DNA of 64,000 nt from Epiperipatus broadwayi (GCA_028023455.1 JAQFVV010012404.1:13193421-13257420); one strand, 5' to 3'; counted from the first letter of the stretch, positions 1 through 14,794 are shown. The notes: generated by a model from the letters alone, not told the origin. Program-made: numbers and translations.

Positions 1-2480
1 GGGATGATAATTTTTAATTATATGTGTTTGTTAAAAAAATATTTATTTTATTACTCCATTGTTATATATATTTTTTTAAAAAAACCCCAGTTTAGTGTGA
101 ATTATTGTTTCATATGTTTTTATAAATAATAAGTTTGTTTGTTTTTTATCGTAATTTAGGCTAATACTGAAATATATATTTAATCATGTATCAACGATGG
201 TTATAATACACTATTTTAAACTACAGTATATATTATTTTTTTCCACTGTGGAACATTTCTTTTGGCCAATCCCACAAGTGATATTTATAAAAATAAGTTC
301 TATATTTATTAGATCTTATTTAGTTGATTAACTTTTTACAAACAATTTATTTACAAAATTGAAATCAATCCAGTTTCAATGCTCCTTTTTTTAAATATAG
401 GGATATAGCTAATAAAAATGAATATTCTACATTTTGCAGGCCACATAAAAAACATTCAATGATCTTTTTTTGAAATGCAATGATATATCTAATAACATAA
501 AAATGAATATTTTAAATTTTTCATGACGTGAAGAAATAATTAGTATAAAGAATTCATTGTAACAACTTCCACGTATTTGAATCTTAATTATAATAATCTG
601 GTTATTTAGATTAGTTTCAACTTTTTTAGTAATTAAAAATCAATAATTGGTTTTAACACTTGAATATGAGTTTTGTCTCTAAATAATCTTTATTAAGTAT
701 AGATACATTTTACATCTATGAATAATATATATTGAAAATAAATAATAAAGTATATATTGCACTCACTGTTACTTAGTATTTTTTTAACATACTCTTTGTA
801 ACTGTATTAACAATAGTAATCTATTCTAAATCATTATACTCTAAAACTTTCTATGTAACTATTAGCAGTAAATGAAACCAATTATGATTAAACTATATAA
901 TTTTTGATCTACTATCAATCATATAGCTAAATAATCAGATTAGCTTGGATTCAAAATCCCAGAATTCAAATTGTTTGCTTAATAAAACAAAGGTGAATTC
1001 TGTTTGTATATGTGTGATCCAATGTATTTCATTGACAAATGCCATTAGACAGAAACTAAATTAAAGTATTGGTATTCAATGGATACTATATTTATGTAGT
1101 TGAATCTAGAGTAAAGTTATAAAAGTAAATATAACTGGGAATGCAAAGTTGGATATTAAAAATTAATTGGAAAACAATGGTAAATCAATAGTTTAATCAC
1201 AATGCATTTTTTTTGAAGATTTTTTTTTTTTTGGAACATAGCAAAAAGTGTTCACCATAAGTTAGGTCATATTGCAAAAAAAAAAGTCTACAAGCTTCCA
1301 AATTCAGTAACTTGTAACATCTCCCTACATACAACTTATACACATAAAGAGTGCAAAATATACATGAAGCTATTGTAATTTTTTTAATTCAACAATTGAA
1401 ATATAAAGTTTATTATATGTATGAAAAACAACCAAGAATTACTCAAACAAAATTTAAATCTCACACATAATAAAGGCCTTTTGTCATAATCTCCAAACTG
1501 TAGAAAAATAACTTCAACATGTATTAGATAGGAAATTAAACAAAATGTTAGGAGCTGCACTTTATTTCAAAATCTTCCTTTATATGTCAGAAAAATTAAT
1601 GATCACTAGCTAGTAGTGTTACATCCAATTACTCAGAGCAGTCTCTGTCATCAATTACCTAGACTTATAGTAAATGACTCTAAAATAAAGTAAGTGAAAA
1701 TGGATTACTGATGTTAAATCAGATGTTGAAAGCAATCAGGACAGTCATGTGATACTATGTTCGAATAAATTAAACAAAACTAGATTGTTTGTAACAAATT
1801 TATAATTATTTAAAACCTTTACAAAATTTACAATCTTTAATAAAACTAATTTTTCTTGACTTCTGTAAGCATTATAGTTTCTCCAAACTCTAAACTTGGC
1901 AATTGTTGTATATCTTTTAGATTATCTTATACTATTTAAATTCAATGTTTTATTTATAATAATACATCTACTTAATATTATCTCAAATTTCTTCATTTAT
2001 ACATACATATTTGATGGTATTTATAAACTACTAAAACTTGTAGTTTATCTCTTTTAACCCTAAAATTAATATTCTTATAGATTTTCACATTTTTAGATAT
2101 TAGATAATCCAATACCACAATTCTGCTATATTTTTACCTATATTCTATTTAATTTTTTGGGGGAAAAGCATTAGGTCATTAGGCAATATAACACTTTTGA
2201 CATCTTATCTTAAGATGGTTCGGTGTTTTACTGGATATTTCTCTATTTGTTTCAATGTATAGATTTATTATTCTATGGGTTAATCTGTTATCTCATTAAA
2301 ATAGTTTAATGCCATTATTATTATAGTATGTAATTATTTTTAAAATATATATTTCAACCCTCCCTGTAATAATCATTTTTAATTCCACATCATCATTTCA
2401 TTAAAATCTGACATTGTAATTATAAGTTTAATATTTATTATATGCATATATACATTGTACAGACTTAACCCTGCATTTAT
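1..2480. other. AT-rich stretch, no gene seen
   Basis: All frames are densely interrupted by stops. Only short A/T homopolymers and scattered TA-rich words are visible. I see no coding segment, RNA gene or recognisable element here. Confidence 0.6.
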
Positions 2481-2483
2481 ATA

Positions 2484-2890
2484 TGTAATATATGCAGGAT
2501 TCCAACTCAGACTTTCACATGACCCACTACTCTCAGTGCCATCTCATATTGCTGACCCACCTGATCACACACATGTTGAAAAGATAAATAATCACCAATA
2601 TAGGTATTTCATGCTAAACCAGCAATCATCAGTTGGTCTAGATTACTATCCTCACACATATATACAATCAGTGCTCAGCTTTATATTAAGATAGCCAATT
2701 TTCATACTTTAATGGACAGACTTCAAACTATTCCGACTCACAACTCTTCAGCCTTGCATTTCATTGAAAATCTGATGATGGAACGTTCAAAGCCCTTGTT
2801 AGTGCCAAGGTTGTCATCATACCCATGTTGACATATTAGTCATTCTGACCCCTCATGTACAGGAGAGTAATCCATTTATACATATATATG
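2484..2890 (-). repeat. R1 dispersed repeat, single copy
   Basis: About 400 bp that match, by eye, the left arm of the foldback at 24.7-25.1 kb over nearly their whole length. Both contain the words CAGACTTTCACA, GACCCACTACTCTC, GAAAAGATAAATAATCA, TGCTAAACCAGCAATCATCA, ATTGAAAATCTGATGATGGAA and GACCCCTCATGTACAGG in the same order. A 79-codon open frame at 2455-2694 lies inside it, and a 94-codon frame lies at the same place in the other copy. The shared frame (HDPLLS, EKINNHQY, YFMLNQQSSV) is most simply a by-product of repeat homology, because the repeat runs on for 200 bp past the stop. Strand is given relative to the copies near 14.5 kb, which end in a tRNA-like B box. Confidence 0.75.
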
Positions 2891-3650
2891 CGAGGGATGG
2901 GCAACAATCTCTTTTCAATCTCAATGTTTGTTTTCAAACTGTGTTGCAATATAAAAAATTATTGATATAATGAACTGTATTATTAAGGCATAAACATCAC
3001 AGTGTGTATACATAATGTATATGCACTGTGAAACAAAGAAAAATGTAAAAATTAAAATTTGATTTTTTATTTAATTTCTCATTTGTAAATAAGTTTGCAT
3101 TTATTTATTTTTTGCCGAATAATTTCTTAGCATGATTTTTTTTCAAAAAGACAACGAGATAAAATATACTCTTAAATATTATGTAATTATATTTTAAAAC
3201 GAACAACAAACTTCATATTAATTATTTATAGTAGAAAATCTAAAAATTATACTTTTTTATCTTTTAAATTATGAAACTAAAATTATTTTTGCTAAGAACT
3301 TTAAAATCAATGTTAATATTTTTATATAAAAAATTTACTTGTATATGTTTTTAGTATACTTTTGAGAATTTAAAATCATGCAGCCCTGTGATCTACAGAA
3401 TGTTATGCAGATTTTTTATTTGGGTAGTTCAGTTCTTTACAGACTTTTGAGCTATTAAATAGAAATTGGGAACCCAAGATGACTTAATTAAGTGAAATTA
3501 TTTTTCAAAAATTGATTGTATGTTTTCTCTTCTAATATTTTCTAAAAAGAGAATCTGTATCTTTTTTTATATAGTTTTACTATCTTTTTTGTTTTTCTTT
3601 ATTCTGCTTGTTTTTTCTTTTTTCTAAATTAATATTACTAACATCACCAT
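2891..3650. other. AT-rich stretch, no gene seen
   Basis: No open frame of note, no repeat family recognised. A/T runs only. Confidence 0.5.
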
Positions 3651-3654
3651 GTTG

Positions 3655-3730
3655 GTCCTGAATGCTTTAATGCAGTGGTAGAGTGGCAGACTTTGTAATT
3701 CAGAGTTCATTGATTATAGCTATAGTTTTA
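3655..3730 (+). ncRNA. tRNA-Thr(TGT)-like relic or SINE head
   Basis: The sequence carries tRNA-like landmarks in order: an A-box-like GCAGTGGTAGAGTGG at about 3672, an anticodon-arm-like GCAGACTTTGTAATTC whose loop centre reads TGT, and a degenerate B box, GAGTTCATTGATT, at about 3703. The loop is one base too long and the acceptor stem does not pair well, so this is not a functional tRNA. A tRNA pseudogene or the head of a tRNA-derived SINE are both possible; no second copy was recognised in this window. Confidence 0.4.
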
Positions 3731-3952
3731 TCATCTCCAGCACTGGATTTGCAAGCATGCAAAATCCCAACCAATCAACCATTTAATTATTTATTCATTT
3801 TATTATGTTGATAATAGAACATAATTGCTTCAGTAGACAAGAGATAAGCATTCATAAGTTATTCATTTACTGTTTTGAAAATAAGAAACATAATTTTTTG
3901 AACAAAATTGTGGAGCATCACATTAAAAAAAAACACTTGAGCATTTTACTGA

Positions 3953-3966
3953 CCCCCCCCCCCCCC
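3953..3966 (+). repeat. 14-base poly-C run
   Basis: An uninterrupted C14 tract, notable only because the surrounding kilobases are almost free of G/C runs. Confidence 0.95.
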
Positions 3967-6900
3967 AGAAAACCTTCTTAATACTTCTGGTCTGTATGTA
4001 GCTAAATTAAAACTCATTGTCTCTGTAGAAAAAAAATTCTGAATCTGCAATAATATCACCATTGAATGTGAAGTATGTAGATTATAAATCACTGGTATGA
4101 TGTGACAGAGAAAAAAGTTGTATTGAATTACTTTTACAATAAATATTTGATTATTTATATCCTCAGAATAAAGTAAATCTTTTTTAATATTATCTCATAA
4201 AATAAACTTTAATCATCTCTATTTCCATGCAATCTTTCACTATTACCTAATATTATTACTATTATTACCCCTAATCTGCTTTTCTTTGAACCTGACTTTA
4301 CTTGTCTAATTATTCTCCATTTCTATCCTGCTCATATGTGTGTGACTGATTTCCTTATTTACTATTAGTATATATTTTTTAATTTCAAATACATGTGTAT
4401 ACATAAAATGAACTTTATATAATTAATCATTTGCCCATAACTTTTCCTAGTGATCTGATCAGCAATTGACAGTAAAAAAATAAATAGTGACCTGCAATTT
4501 TGAAATAGATAAAGAAAACTGCCTTTGGATTATAAATACAGCACAAAAACCAGGAGGGGTATCTCAATTTGGACACTACATACTACTTTCAAATCTAAAA
4601 TAAAAGTAATGCAATAATATGTGCAAAGCCTTGATTCCTTGAGTCTTAAAGATTGGTAAATATAAAACATCAAAATTTATACCTTGCTCATTTTCTCTGA
4701 AACTTGGATGCATGGGGTTTATATCACAGGACTATATTATATATTCATGCTAAATAACTGAAAACATAAACTTGAAAATGTATAGATTTAGTATTAAGAT
4801 AGAACGCTGGAATCTGAATGAAAATATTGCATCCACAAGTCAATGACAAAACCTTTCATACATCAAAAGTACTGAAAGTACAGCTAAACAAACCCCAACA
4901 GACAAAAACTCAACCCAATTTCCAAAAACTATGCTTTGATTTTTGTTCTGCTCTACACATGAACTCTCTTTAAAATATTCACTAACATCACTAATTTTAT
5001 AGTTTATAATTAAATATATTTTTTCCTGTATTAGTTTTTTTGCTTCTTTTTCAATCCATAGTTTCCTGTTTAGTCCTTGATACTTGAATCTGTACTTTTT
5101 CTATTGTTCTTTCACTTGTTAATTCCAATAATCTATTCCCTTTACTTTTTGATCTATCTTTTTACCTTTCTCTTGAATCATATTCTGCATTTAATCCATT
5201 CTGCATTAAAATACAGATTTTTTTCTAGATGTAATTATACTTGAGCTTCAAGTTATGTAGCCATTTTGTATAGTGACCATCAGAAATAGATCATCATTGG
5301 GTCCACAGTTGAGTCACCATTACAAATGGTATGGATGATAGAGGATAACACGAGAAGATGGAAAAACATCATCTCCATAAAATAAATAGTCAATGAACAA
5401 ATGGATAAATATAAACATAAATAAACATAAAAGTAATAAATATAAAATGTTAAACATATAAAAAGCATGAGTTGAGCACTGAAATAATAAAAAAAAAGTA
5501 GTTATAACAATTATACTTATATCCCCAGCAATAAACAAGAATGATTAACTCAACAATCACCAGCCATTCTTTGTGACTGGATTTAAAAATTTCAATAGTC
5601 AATGCCAAACTTAGGGCATGCTATACACAATTATTTTGTTGCACATACTTAAGTTTTAAAATATCTATTATAATATATAAAAAAATTCTAGGATCCTGAA
5701 GCATGCTGATCATCATCAATGATCTGGCTTTATGGTACCATGAAGATACAAATCTACTATAATTTTTTTTATAATCTAAAAATGTAAAGTACAATGAATA
5801 AATATTAAAGATGATAACTTTATACAGAAAAACATCTGAATGTCCAAACACAATCATAAACCTTTACATATAAATCTTTGGACTGTTTTTGCTCTGGAGC
5901 TAGCTCAAGATCATGAGGGCTGTAGGAATTGTGATTAAAAATAAAAGCAAGTATAAATGTATAAGCTGACTCTACTATAATTGAAATAACCTTACTGGGA
6001 TAATTTACAAATCTCTAAAACACTATTGTGATAAAATCAAATGACACCCACTATCAATTTATAGGACAGATAGCTTATGGAGTAGACATTAACAGTATTA
6101 GATTTTTTAATAATTGTTTAATAAACTAATAAATCATTAAAAAAAATTTTTAAATATGATAATATGACAATTTCAAATTTAAATACATTTTTATCATTGA
6201 CATATAATTTCATATAGCAAATATGATTAACCAATTGATTTTTTTTACTAATTCAATTATTTAACCTTAGTTTTAAATAGAATTATTTTCCCTTCAATAA
6301 TTAAAACAACATTTCAAAGATCAAAATTTTAAATTAATTTAAACCCTCTTTCTTTTTTCTTATGAAAATGAAAAGGTCCTATACAATTAAATTTTGAAGG
6401 GGAAATAAGATAAAAAACAAGTTTTAATTTAAAAAAAATACTAACAATTATTTATAACCAGTAATTATTTCTTATATAAAAACTCATCTATAAATGTAAA
6501 TACAATGTGCACATTAAAAAGAGCCTTTTTACCAGGGATTTACTTTCTATAGCCCTTTTTTGGTCATTGTAATTTTAAATTATTCTTCATGTTGGTTTAT
6601 CTTCTTGTGAGCTTTTAGAAGTTTTCCTATTAACTTTAACTTTTGTAGAGTCAAATTTCCATTATGATAACACATAATTTTCAGAGTAATTTACACAATT
6701 AAATTTTTCCATTTTTAAACAGAATATTTTCAGATTTCACCCAGACTGAATCTATCCACTTTTCAATGTACTAACTTTCAGGATTTCCATCTAATAATTT
6801 TCAGGTCTGGTTAATACACAGAATGAGATATCATGTTTTTGGATAGAAACAAAGTATATTGCTGTTATTTCAGAGCTATTTTCCTTCTACACTTTTTACT

Positions 6901-9900
6901 GAACAGGCTGTAAGGCAAGGTTTGATGATGCTCAGCTACATTCTAAAATATAGTACATTGTTATTCTCAAATCCATTTGTAAAATCTTTTTTTAAAAATT
7001 AATAATGACTTCAGAAATACTAAACTTTCTCCCTGACTGCTGCTATTTCTTTCTTCAGCAGCTGAATTCAGAAAGACTGATGTTACTGATTTCTTTAACT
7101 GCTTGGTCAATAATTTGTGTTCTTTACAAAAGAGTGAGGTCTACTGCCTTAATCTGCTCTCATATTGTTTTTGGAACAATCCTGTATTCATCCATTCACA
7201 TCTTGTCCAAACCTGATAAAATTAAACCCTAACCAATAGAGTCTATTTTACAAAAGGTTATTTGCTTATTTCTCTTTTTTTAATTAAAGAAAAAATTCCA
7301 ATCATAAACAAAATTCCTCCGTAGATAATTTTTTTCTTATGCCAAAAACAAGATAATCTTTTTATTACTGTTTGATTTTGTTTTGGAGACAGATAAAGAG
7401 AAAAGAGAAAACAACAACTTTAATTAATTAAAACCAAATTTCTTAACAAAATGTTAAAATCTTTTTTTTTCTTTTAAAAATTTACTTATTTAACTCTCTT
7501 ATTATCTTTTGAAAGTCAAAATTGAATCTTAACAATAACTCACAGAAGAAAAAATATTTATCTTGGTACCTTTTTTAAAAATTAAAATTAATAAATAAAA
7601 TTACAGAAGAGAGAGAACAAAAGAAATTATTTATTTTATTTTATACTTTTTCCTCTCTATTACAATTAGCTTCTAACAAATTTTAAATATACACATTATT
7701 ATTAAAAATGTTTAGAATTTTCATATTATCATTTAATAAATAAAAAATATTTAATTAAATCAATTCTTATTATTATAAAAACATGATGAATTAAATATTA
7801 TTTCTCCATTCTAACTTTATTTTTATAAGCTTGTAATATTTCACATGACCAGAGTTGGCTACTGTCTACAATATTAAAGTAAAGATGGACAGGAGATTAT
7901 TATATAGAGAAATATCAGTATATGGATGATCCTAGAAAGAATCCTTAGCTCTATTGTGATTATATATAATATCCAATATTGCTTGATATTTCAGTAAGAT
8001 TATAGTTATTTTTAGAGCAGTAATTGTTTTAAAAAGTATTTGATATATGACAGCTTAAAAACAATAGTAATATTACTAATCATCAGCAAAAAATACTGAA
8101 TACATACATGGTGACAGTAGTGATTAAAACCATTTATTTACTGTTTTTTGCCTGCATGAATGGCCACTTTCTGTCCTTAAACTTAGAAAAATCCAAAAAA
8201 ATATTTTCCTATGTATATATTCGATTAGTTTATGTTTGTGTGTGAACTTATTACTTTATTTAATTTGTTACATTTTACTAAAAAATATTTAATCTTAGAC
8301 TTTTTATACAATTTTAATTTTTAAAACTTGCCTGTTGCTTCTAAAAAAAGTCATTAAAAAAAAAAATTAAAAATTAGTTTTTGCATTTGGTTTTATAAAT
8401 TGCCCAGTATTTTATGATTGATTTTCATTTCCAAAATTCTCCAGTTAAGAAAGTTATAGAAGCTTATTTAGTTGAATTATCCTAATCAAAAGATACAATA
8501 ACCTAAATTTTGATTTAAAAATAAAATTATAGTAGGTCAAAAATACTTAAGCTTAAAAATAAAATAAAAATAAAATAAGCTTTGCAGGTATAACGTCACC
8601 TTCAAAAATTTTTTTTATATAAAAGGGTTAATTATTTATTATAAGCTGAAATTATCATCTTCCATGCTGGATTAAAATTGACCAATAAAAAATAGTTTGT
8701 TTTATTGATAATTTCCAGTCTATCAAGCTAAAGATCGATCCTCATTAATTCACAAGAACCCCCCTCCGACCACCCCTTTTCTTTTGCTTTGAAAGTTTTT
8801 TTTTTTTTGTAAAATTTTATTTTTAGAAAATAATATTTTACTTGTTTAAAAAACTTTATTTTAGATTTAAAATAATAGATTATTGCTAGATTAAGATTAA
8901 GGTTTTTGACTATTCTAAGCATTATCTAAGTTTCAATTCCCTTACTAAAATTTTAAAATAATGATTTTTAAAAATATGTATAACAAAATACAATGTAACT
9001 CATCAAAAATCGAAAGAAAAAAAATAGAAAATAATATTTTAAGTATACATATACACACAAATGTAAATTATCTCAGCATCTTTAGAAGTGTAACATCTAT
9101 CCACTACTGGCAAAAAGACATACTCTATGACAATATTACTTTGACTAATCCAAATTAGTGTGGGATCTTTGCTTTCTAATTAAAAATAACTAGATTCCCA
9201 CTTACCAATTGACATTAGATATCTAATTAGCTTAGTTAAGATCTGATTACCTAAAAAATATCTTTAAGTCTTTTTATGATTTTGAAAAAAAAATCCAATT
9301 ATCACTTGTCTCAGATTTGAATCTGGATTATATCCACCAATAGATTGGTTGCATCATAAATCTCTTTTAAATATACATATAAACAATTAAAAATTAAATG
9401 GCAGGGTTATATTTTTAAACTAATAGAGATTTCAGGTTTGAAATGAAAGCTGTTTTCTATTTTCAGATAAATGAAAAACTCTCGAGTTCATGATGTTTTT
9501 CATTAGATATTTTAGCACGAAAATAAATTCTAAATGGATCCTTCAGCTGAGGGACAATATACATTCAATAAAAAATATAGTTAATCTTCACAGTTTGTCA
9601 TTGAATTACTAGTCAACATATTTTCATTTAAATTGATATTACAAAGTATAAAATGAATACACTAATTGTGGTAAAAAATAGTAATAAAACTTAAAAATCA
9701 TTGCAAAGTGGATTTTAAGATTTAAAAAATGTACAGAAAATTTTAAGTCTAGAGAAGTTAGGGAGGAAAGAAACTATTTGAATTAAATGGTTACATTAAT
9801 ATTAACAATTAACAATTTATTTTTAAATCAACTATAAGAATAAAATATATTTTTAAAAACACACATCAAAATATTGTAATTGATGATCTGTTTTTAATCT

Positions 9901-10635
9901 CTTATCTTCACAGAGTTTTTTGCTCATTGTAGTTTTTCTCTCTCTTTATCAAATTACATTTAATTAATATTTATGATTTTATTTTACTCTTCTAATTATT
10001 TTATTACTATTTTTTTTGACTTGACAGCATCCTACAGTGTTTTTTATTTTCATCACTATTTATATAACTTCAGTTTACAAAATGATTAATATTCCAATTT
10101 CTTATTTTTAACTTAAGTAATTTATGCACATCTTTCAAAATTCTATTTGTAAAATTAAAATAATTCTTAAGATTTTTTTTATTCTACCTGGTTGAAATTT
10201 TTGACAACTTTGATGGTAAAAAAATAATTTATGGTATTTTTTTAACTATAAAACCTGCACATTAAACAGAAATTTGGGATCAAATATTTCTCTTTTAAAT
10301 TTAAGTACTAACATATATAATCATATAGTTAGTTGTTCCATCATTAGATGTTCAAGCGCCTATTTGAAATTTTAAGCAAAATAATCCCAATTAATTTATC
10401 ATATTGTTTTTCTTTTTTTTAGTCAACTGATTATTGTAGGGTTGCCTTTCTAACTTTATGCTAATAACATAGAACTAATAACTAGTTATTCAATTCATAA
10501 TCAATAATTTTTATTCATACCATTTTCCTAATAAGGTGTTACTATATTGTTATATAATACATGGTTTTATTATTACAGATACACAGCTCAAATATTGTCA
10601 TCATGTTCCTATAATACAAATGTTAATGAGTGAAA
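3967..10635. other. Long AT-rich stretch, no gene supported
   Basis: Nearly 6.7 kb with no coding region I can support. The longest frames (5280-5857 minus, 7005-7232 plus, 8728-9158) are short, low in complexity or made of AT-rich codons, and match no family I know. The 7005-7232 frame (75 codons, two hydrophobic stretches) is the least biased but has no homologous support. No RNA gene or repeat family was recognised. Confidence 0.5.
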
Positions 10636-10639
10636 CCCA

Positions 10640-13600
10640 GGCTGCAAAAAGATATTTGCTGTTAACTGAAAGGATACAATTTCATTCTTCCTTGAAATCT
10701 TAAAGGAACTGGACAATGCAAATTCCTAATGTCTAATCCATATATCCTTACTTTCTCATCTACTATTATTAGGTATTCATTTATATAGTAAATAAACATG
10801 GATGGGATGGATCAAGAAATATCATGGTATTTCTTATCAGCTGCCAAATAGTTTTTAATTGAAATCTTGGCTAAGTTTCTTGAGTGTGTGAATGAGCTCT
10901 TCTTCTTTTAATAGATATTTACAATCATGACAAAAAATCTAAATTATGACACTTAATCCCAAGAGACCATAAATTTACCAATCAAGGCCATGATTTGGTG
11001 GCTGAAAGTAGAGGGTGCTAAGAATTTTATAGATGTGGACCTGCTTCCATTGATGATGACTTTTCTATTTAAATATCTATAATTGCAGATCACTTTCAAA
11101 TAAAAAACAGATTTTGTGAATTGGAAGAACTATCTCATATTAATGATAGCATGTTGGACTTAGGACATTTGATTTAAAAATTGGATATGTGCTTTACTAA
11201 AAAAAATACAAATATTGAAAACACAGAAATGGGATTCATAAAAAATGGAAGAACAACATTGTGGATATTAATGATATGTTAGATAAAGTGCTAATATTAA
11301 TTATCTATCTTAATGAAAAATATCAAGTGCAGTTAGTTCAGGTTTATGCCGTAACATGTTCTCATTGTAATTAAAAAAAAATTTTTTTATGTAGATGCAT
11401 AAAATGCTTCAATCAGACTAAACAACATTTTAAGATTGTCATGAAAATTTTAATTTTAGAATTGGTAAACAATTTTTGGAAAAAAAACTGTACATTATGA
11501 ATTGTTTTTATTTTATTTATTTATTTTTTTGAAAAAATGCTAAATGAAAGTAAACATTGAAGCATTCAAATAAAGACATAGCAGAATTGGATATTTTGAC
11601 TAACAGAAAGTATATATTTTAAGATTGTAACACAGAAAATGGTAATCAATAACTGGCTGTAAAATATATGATGCAAAACTAGAAAGACAAAAACTAAGAT
11701 AAGTCAGTATTAACAGTTGATATTCTAATCTTCAGAAGCACTCCAGCGAATTCAAAGTAAAACTTGCAAATCTAAAATATTAAGAAACTTTGAAGTTTCA
11801 GATTTGACTGACATTAATAAGAAAATAAATGATATTCTATTAAAAACTGCAAAAAAGAAAATTGGTCTAAAAAATAGCAATTTACAAATAGTTTTTTTAC
11901 TAAGACAAAATTATATGTGAAGAAAAGAAGAAATGTAAAAAATATATATAAACAATCTATTTAGAAGAATTAAATATCTAAAGTTTCATAAAATGATATA
12001 AAAAAAGTTAATAATTAATAAAAAAATATAATTATGAATTGCCAAGAAAAGTCTAAAAGGTAATAAAATTATGAAGTATAGAATATGTCTATTTAAAAAT
12101 GACATAGTAATAGTGTATATGAAAACAGAGTATCTTTTATAATTATTTTATTTTTTAAATGGCTCGGCATTTTAAACGAAGAAGAGAGACATGCGATTAA
12201 ATCTAAAAAGAAGGAAAAACTTCAGAAGGAAATGAAATTATCAATAGATAAAATAATAAAAAAAATTGTTGATAAAGTTATATATCAAATATTTAAATGA
12301 TAAAAATGTAGAAGATGATTGAAAAAATGCTGTAATAAAATCGATATTTTAAAAAAAGATGATAAAGAAGAAAGAAATTATAGATGTAATAGCATTCTGT
12401 CATTTCTAAACAAATTTTTTACCAAGTTAATTATAACCTATTTCCAGAAAACATTAAATTCTAACTAACCAAAAGAACAAGTTGCATTTGTAAGTGATTT
12501 TACCATGAAGGATCATATCCAAGTATTGAGAGAAATAGATAGTTCCAATGAATATGATCATTATGCTTTGGATTTATAAATTACAATATTTATAAACTCG
12601 TTATAAATGAGATTAAAAAAAAGATAAAATAATTTAAATTTGAAATTTATACTGTGCTAAGCAAGATTTCAGCAGAACATTGACAGAGTAACTGTGCTAT
12701 CCTATTTCACAGTTAAATAGTTGCATCCTTAAATAAGTGTACTTTGTTATGTAAATGACACATTTAAATCTTCCACTTTTTTGACAATGGAACATAATTT
12801 TTTTATTAATTGCATATGGACTTTTGCAATATAAAATGACATTTGATTTTAAAAGCATTTCTACAATGACTAAAGTATTTATTTATCAAAATGTAGATTG
12901 AATATTGTCATATTATAAAAAATATTTATCAAAATGCAACAGCAATGATTAAATGATATGTTATACTAAGATGATTAACATTGATAAAAATATATTCAGT
13001 TGATTCTATATCTATAGTGGTTTTAAACAAAGTGATTTGTATATTGGAGGCTAAGACTTGTAAGATGCTGTGGTTGATAAATCTTCAAGAAATGTTGCAA
13101 GAATTATCAGAATGCAATAAGAAAATTAGAACTAAAGACAAATGCTAAAAAGTCGAAAGTAATGTTAATGGATTACTGAGAAAAAAAGATTGATAATCAT
13201 GAATTCCAAGAATCTTCAGAAACATAATGGATAAAATTAATTGTAGACTAAAATTTGGATAGACTACTGGTAGGAATAAATTAATATTGAAGAAAATATG
13301 TTTTTTATGTTTGGAAAGAAAATTTTTAATAGGTAATTTATAAGTTTTTATTTATGGATCTGAGACTTGTATACTTAACAGAAGAGAAATACAGTCTTCT
13401 GATAACTTAATGGAGAAATATATGTTGGAAGTAATAAAAAAGAATCAAAATTTTAATTATATAAACAAGTGAACAAATAGCAATCATTGACATCACTAGA
13501 AAAATTAAGACACTGAAATGAAGCTGGGCTAAACATATTACTAAAAGAGATAATAATAGATGAGCAGTTGAAGTTTTGAATTGAATCACAGAAGAATATA

Positions 13601-13756
13601 AAAGGCCTAAAAAGAAAACATATGTGAAATGAAATGAAGTTTGTTGATGTGTTATGAGAAGAGAAACTAGTGATTATAATATCTGGATTAAACTTTGAAA
13701 GATTTTCATCCTTCAATGGATTGATAATGGTTGAAAATGATGATGATGATGGAGTG
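10640..13756 (+). mobile_element. RTE-type LINE, copy 1: full length, heavily decayed
   Basis: A decayed non-LTR retrotransposon of about 3.1 kb in the sense orientation. Its 5' untranslated part begins with the word CTGCAAAAAG followed by TTGCTGTTAACTGAAAGGA, which lines up with the start of the copy at 59.0 kb (CTGCAGAAAGGAGTTTGCTATTAACTG region). Next come endonuclease, reverse transcriptase and C-terminal parts in the right order. It ends in GATAATGGTTG followed by a short (ATG)n tail at about 13741-13752. A single EN-RT frame with a short tandem-repeat tail instead of poly-A is typical of the RTE clade. Many frameshifts and stops show that it is dead. The compound TCTA microsatellite begins only ~90 bp past the tail. 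Confidence 0.8.
11010..13700 (+). pseudogene. RTE endonuclease-reverse transcriptase pseudogene (copy 1)
   Basis: A broken EN-RT polyprotein that would nick target DNA and copy the element RNA. Recognisable pieces in order: the endonuclease start at ~11060-11400 (the words for 'NCRSLS' are decayed, but 'QVYA' survives at ~11337); the WKHSN/ELD/ILTNRKY block at ~11545-11625; the linker and RT start at ~12150-12240 (RILNEEERHAIK); the KEQ...DHIQVLREI block at ~12470-12535; a decayed catalytic region with 'QEMLQELSE'-like sequence at ~13090; and a C-terminal segment at ~13360-13700 ending near KRPK. No frame stays open for more than a few dozen codons. Assignment rests on collinearity with the better-preserved copies at 59.5-62.2 kb. 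Confidence 0.7.
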
Positions 13757-13842
13757 AAAATTATGTACATAAGATATTTTGCTCTTCTTTGAGAAGGGGA
13801 GTATCCTGAGTGACTTTCAGAATTTATAGGTTTGGTTTGACA

Positions 13843-14285
<443 letters not shown>

Positions 14286-14329
14286 AATTCGAAGGCAGTA
14301 TGCAATTTGCTTATACTGAATGTTTCATA

Positions 14330-14650
14330 TCCAATAAGGGATTTTGTGCATTCCATCATTAGGTTTTCAATAAAATGGACGATTGAATAGTTGGAAGTGT
14401 GATAAGATTGAAGTCTGACTATTAAAGTTTGAGGAACTGCTATCTTAATATAAACCAAGCACTGATTGTATATATGTGTGGAAGATTATGATCTGGCACA
14501 ACTGATGAGTGCTAGTTTTACACAAAATACATATATTGGGGATCATGTATATTTTTTACAGGTGTATCAATTGCATAAAATTGGAGTGAAGGATCTAAAG
14601 ACTGTAAATCTGAGTTCAAATCCTTCTACTTACATATATGAAATATTCAG
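14330..14650 (+). repeat. R1-related repeat with tRNA-like box, tandem unit 1
   Basis: It matches the right arm of the 25 kb foldback: CATTCCATCATTAG, TTTTCAATAAAATGGA, ATAGTTGGAAGTGTG, CTATCTTAATATA, ATATATGTGTGGAAGAT and ACATATATTGGGGAT all occur in order. Unlike that arm it ends in a good Pol III B box, GAGTTCAAATCC at about 14612, with an A-box-like CTGGCACAACTGATGAGTG at about 14493. It may therefore be a tRNA-derived SINE or carry one at its 3' end. An 83-codon frame across it (14466-14717) has no independent support. Confidence 0.6.
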
Positions 14651-14794
14651 TATAAGCAAGTTACATACTGCCTTAGAATTACACATTGCTTGGAAAATAG
14701 TTTACAGCTTAGTATAAGTTCAGTCCATCCCTCTCCTATTAATGTATATGGATACAAAATGGTCAGACAGTGTGTGGTGTTAGATTGATGTAAT

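Noticed and set aside
2455-2694. 79-codon frame with a similar frame at 24623-24907
   Set aside because: The similarity continues well past both stops, so it reflects the shared R1 repeat, not a conserved protein.
13453-13770. 105-codon minus-strand frame
   Set aside because: Antisense to the C-terminal part of RTE copy 1; shadow frame.
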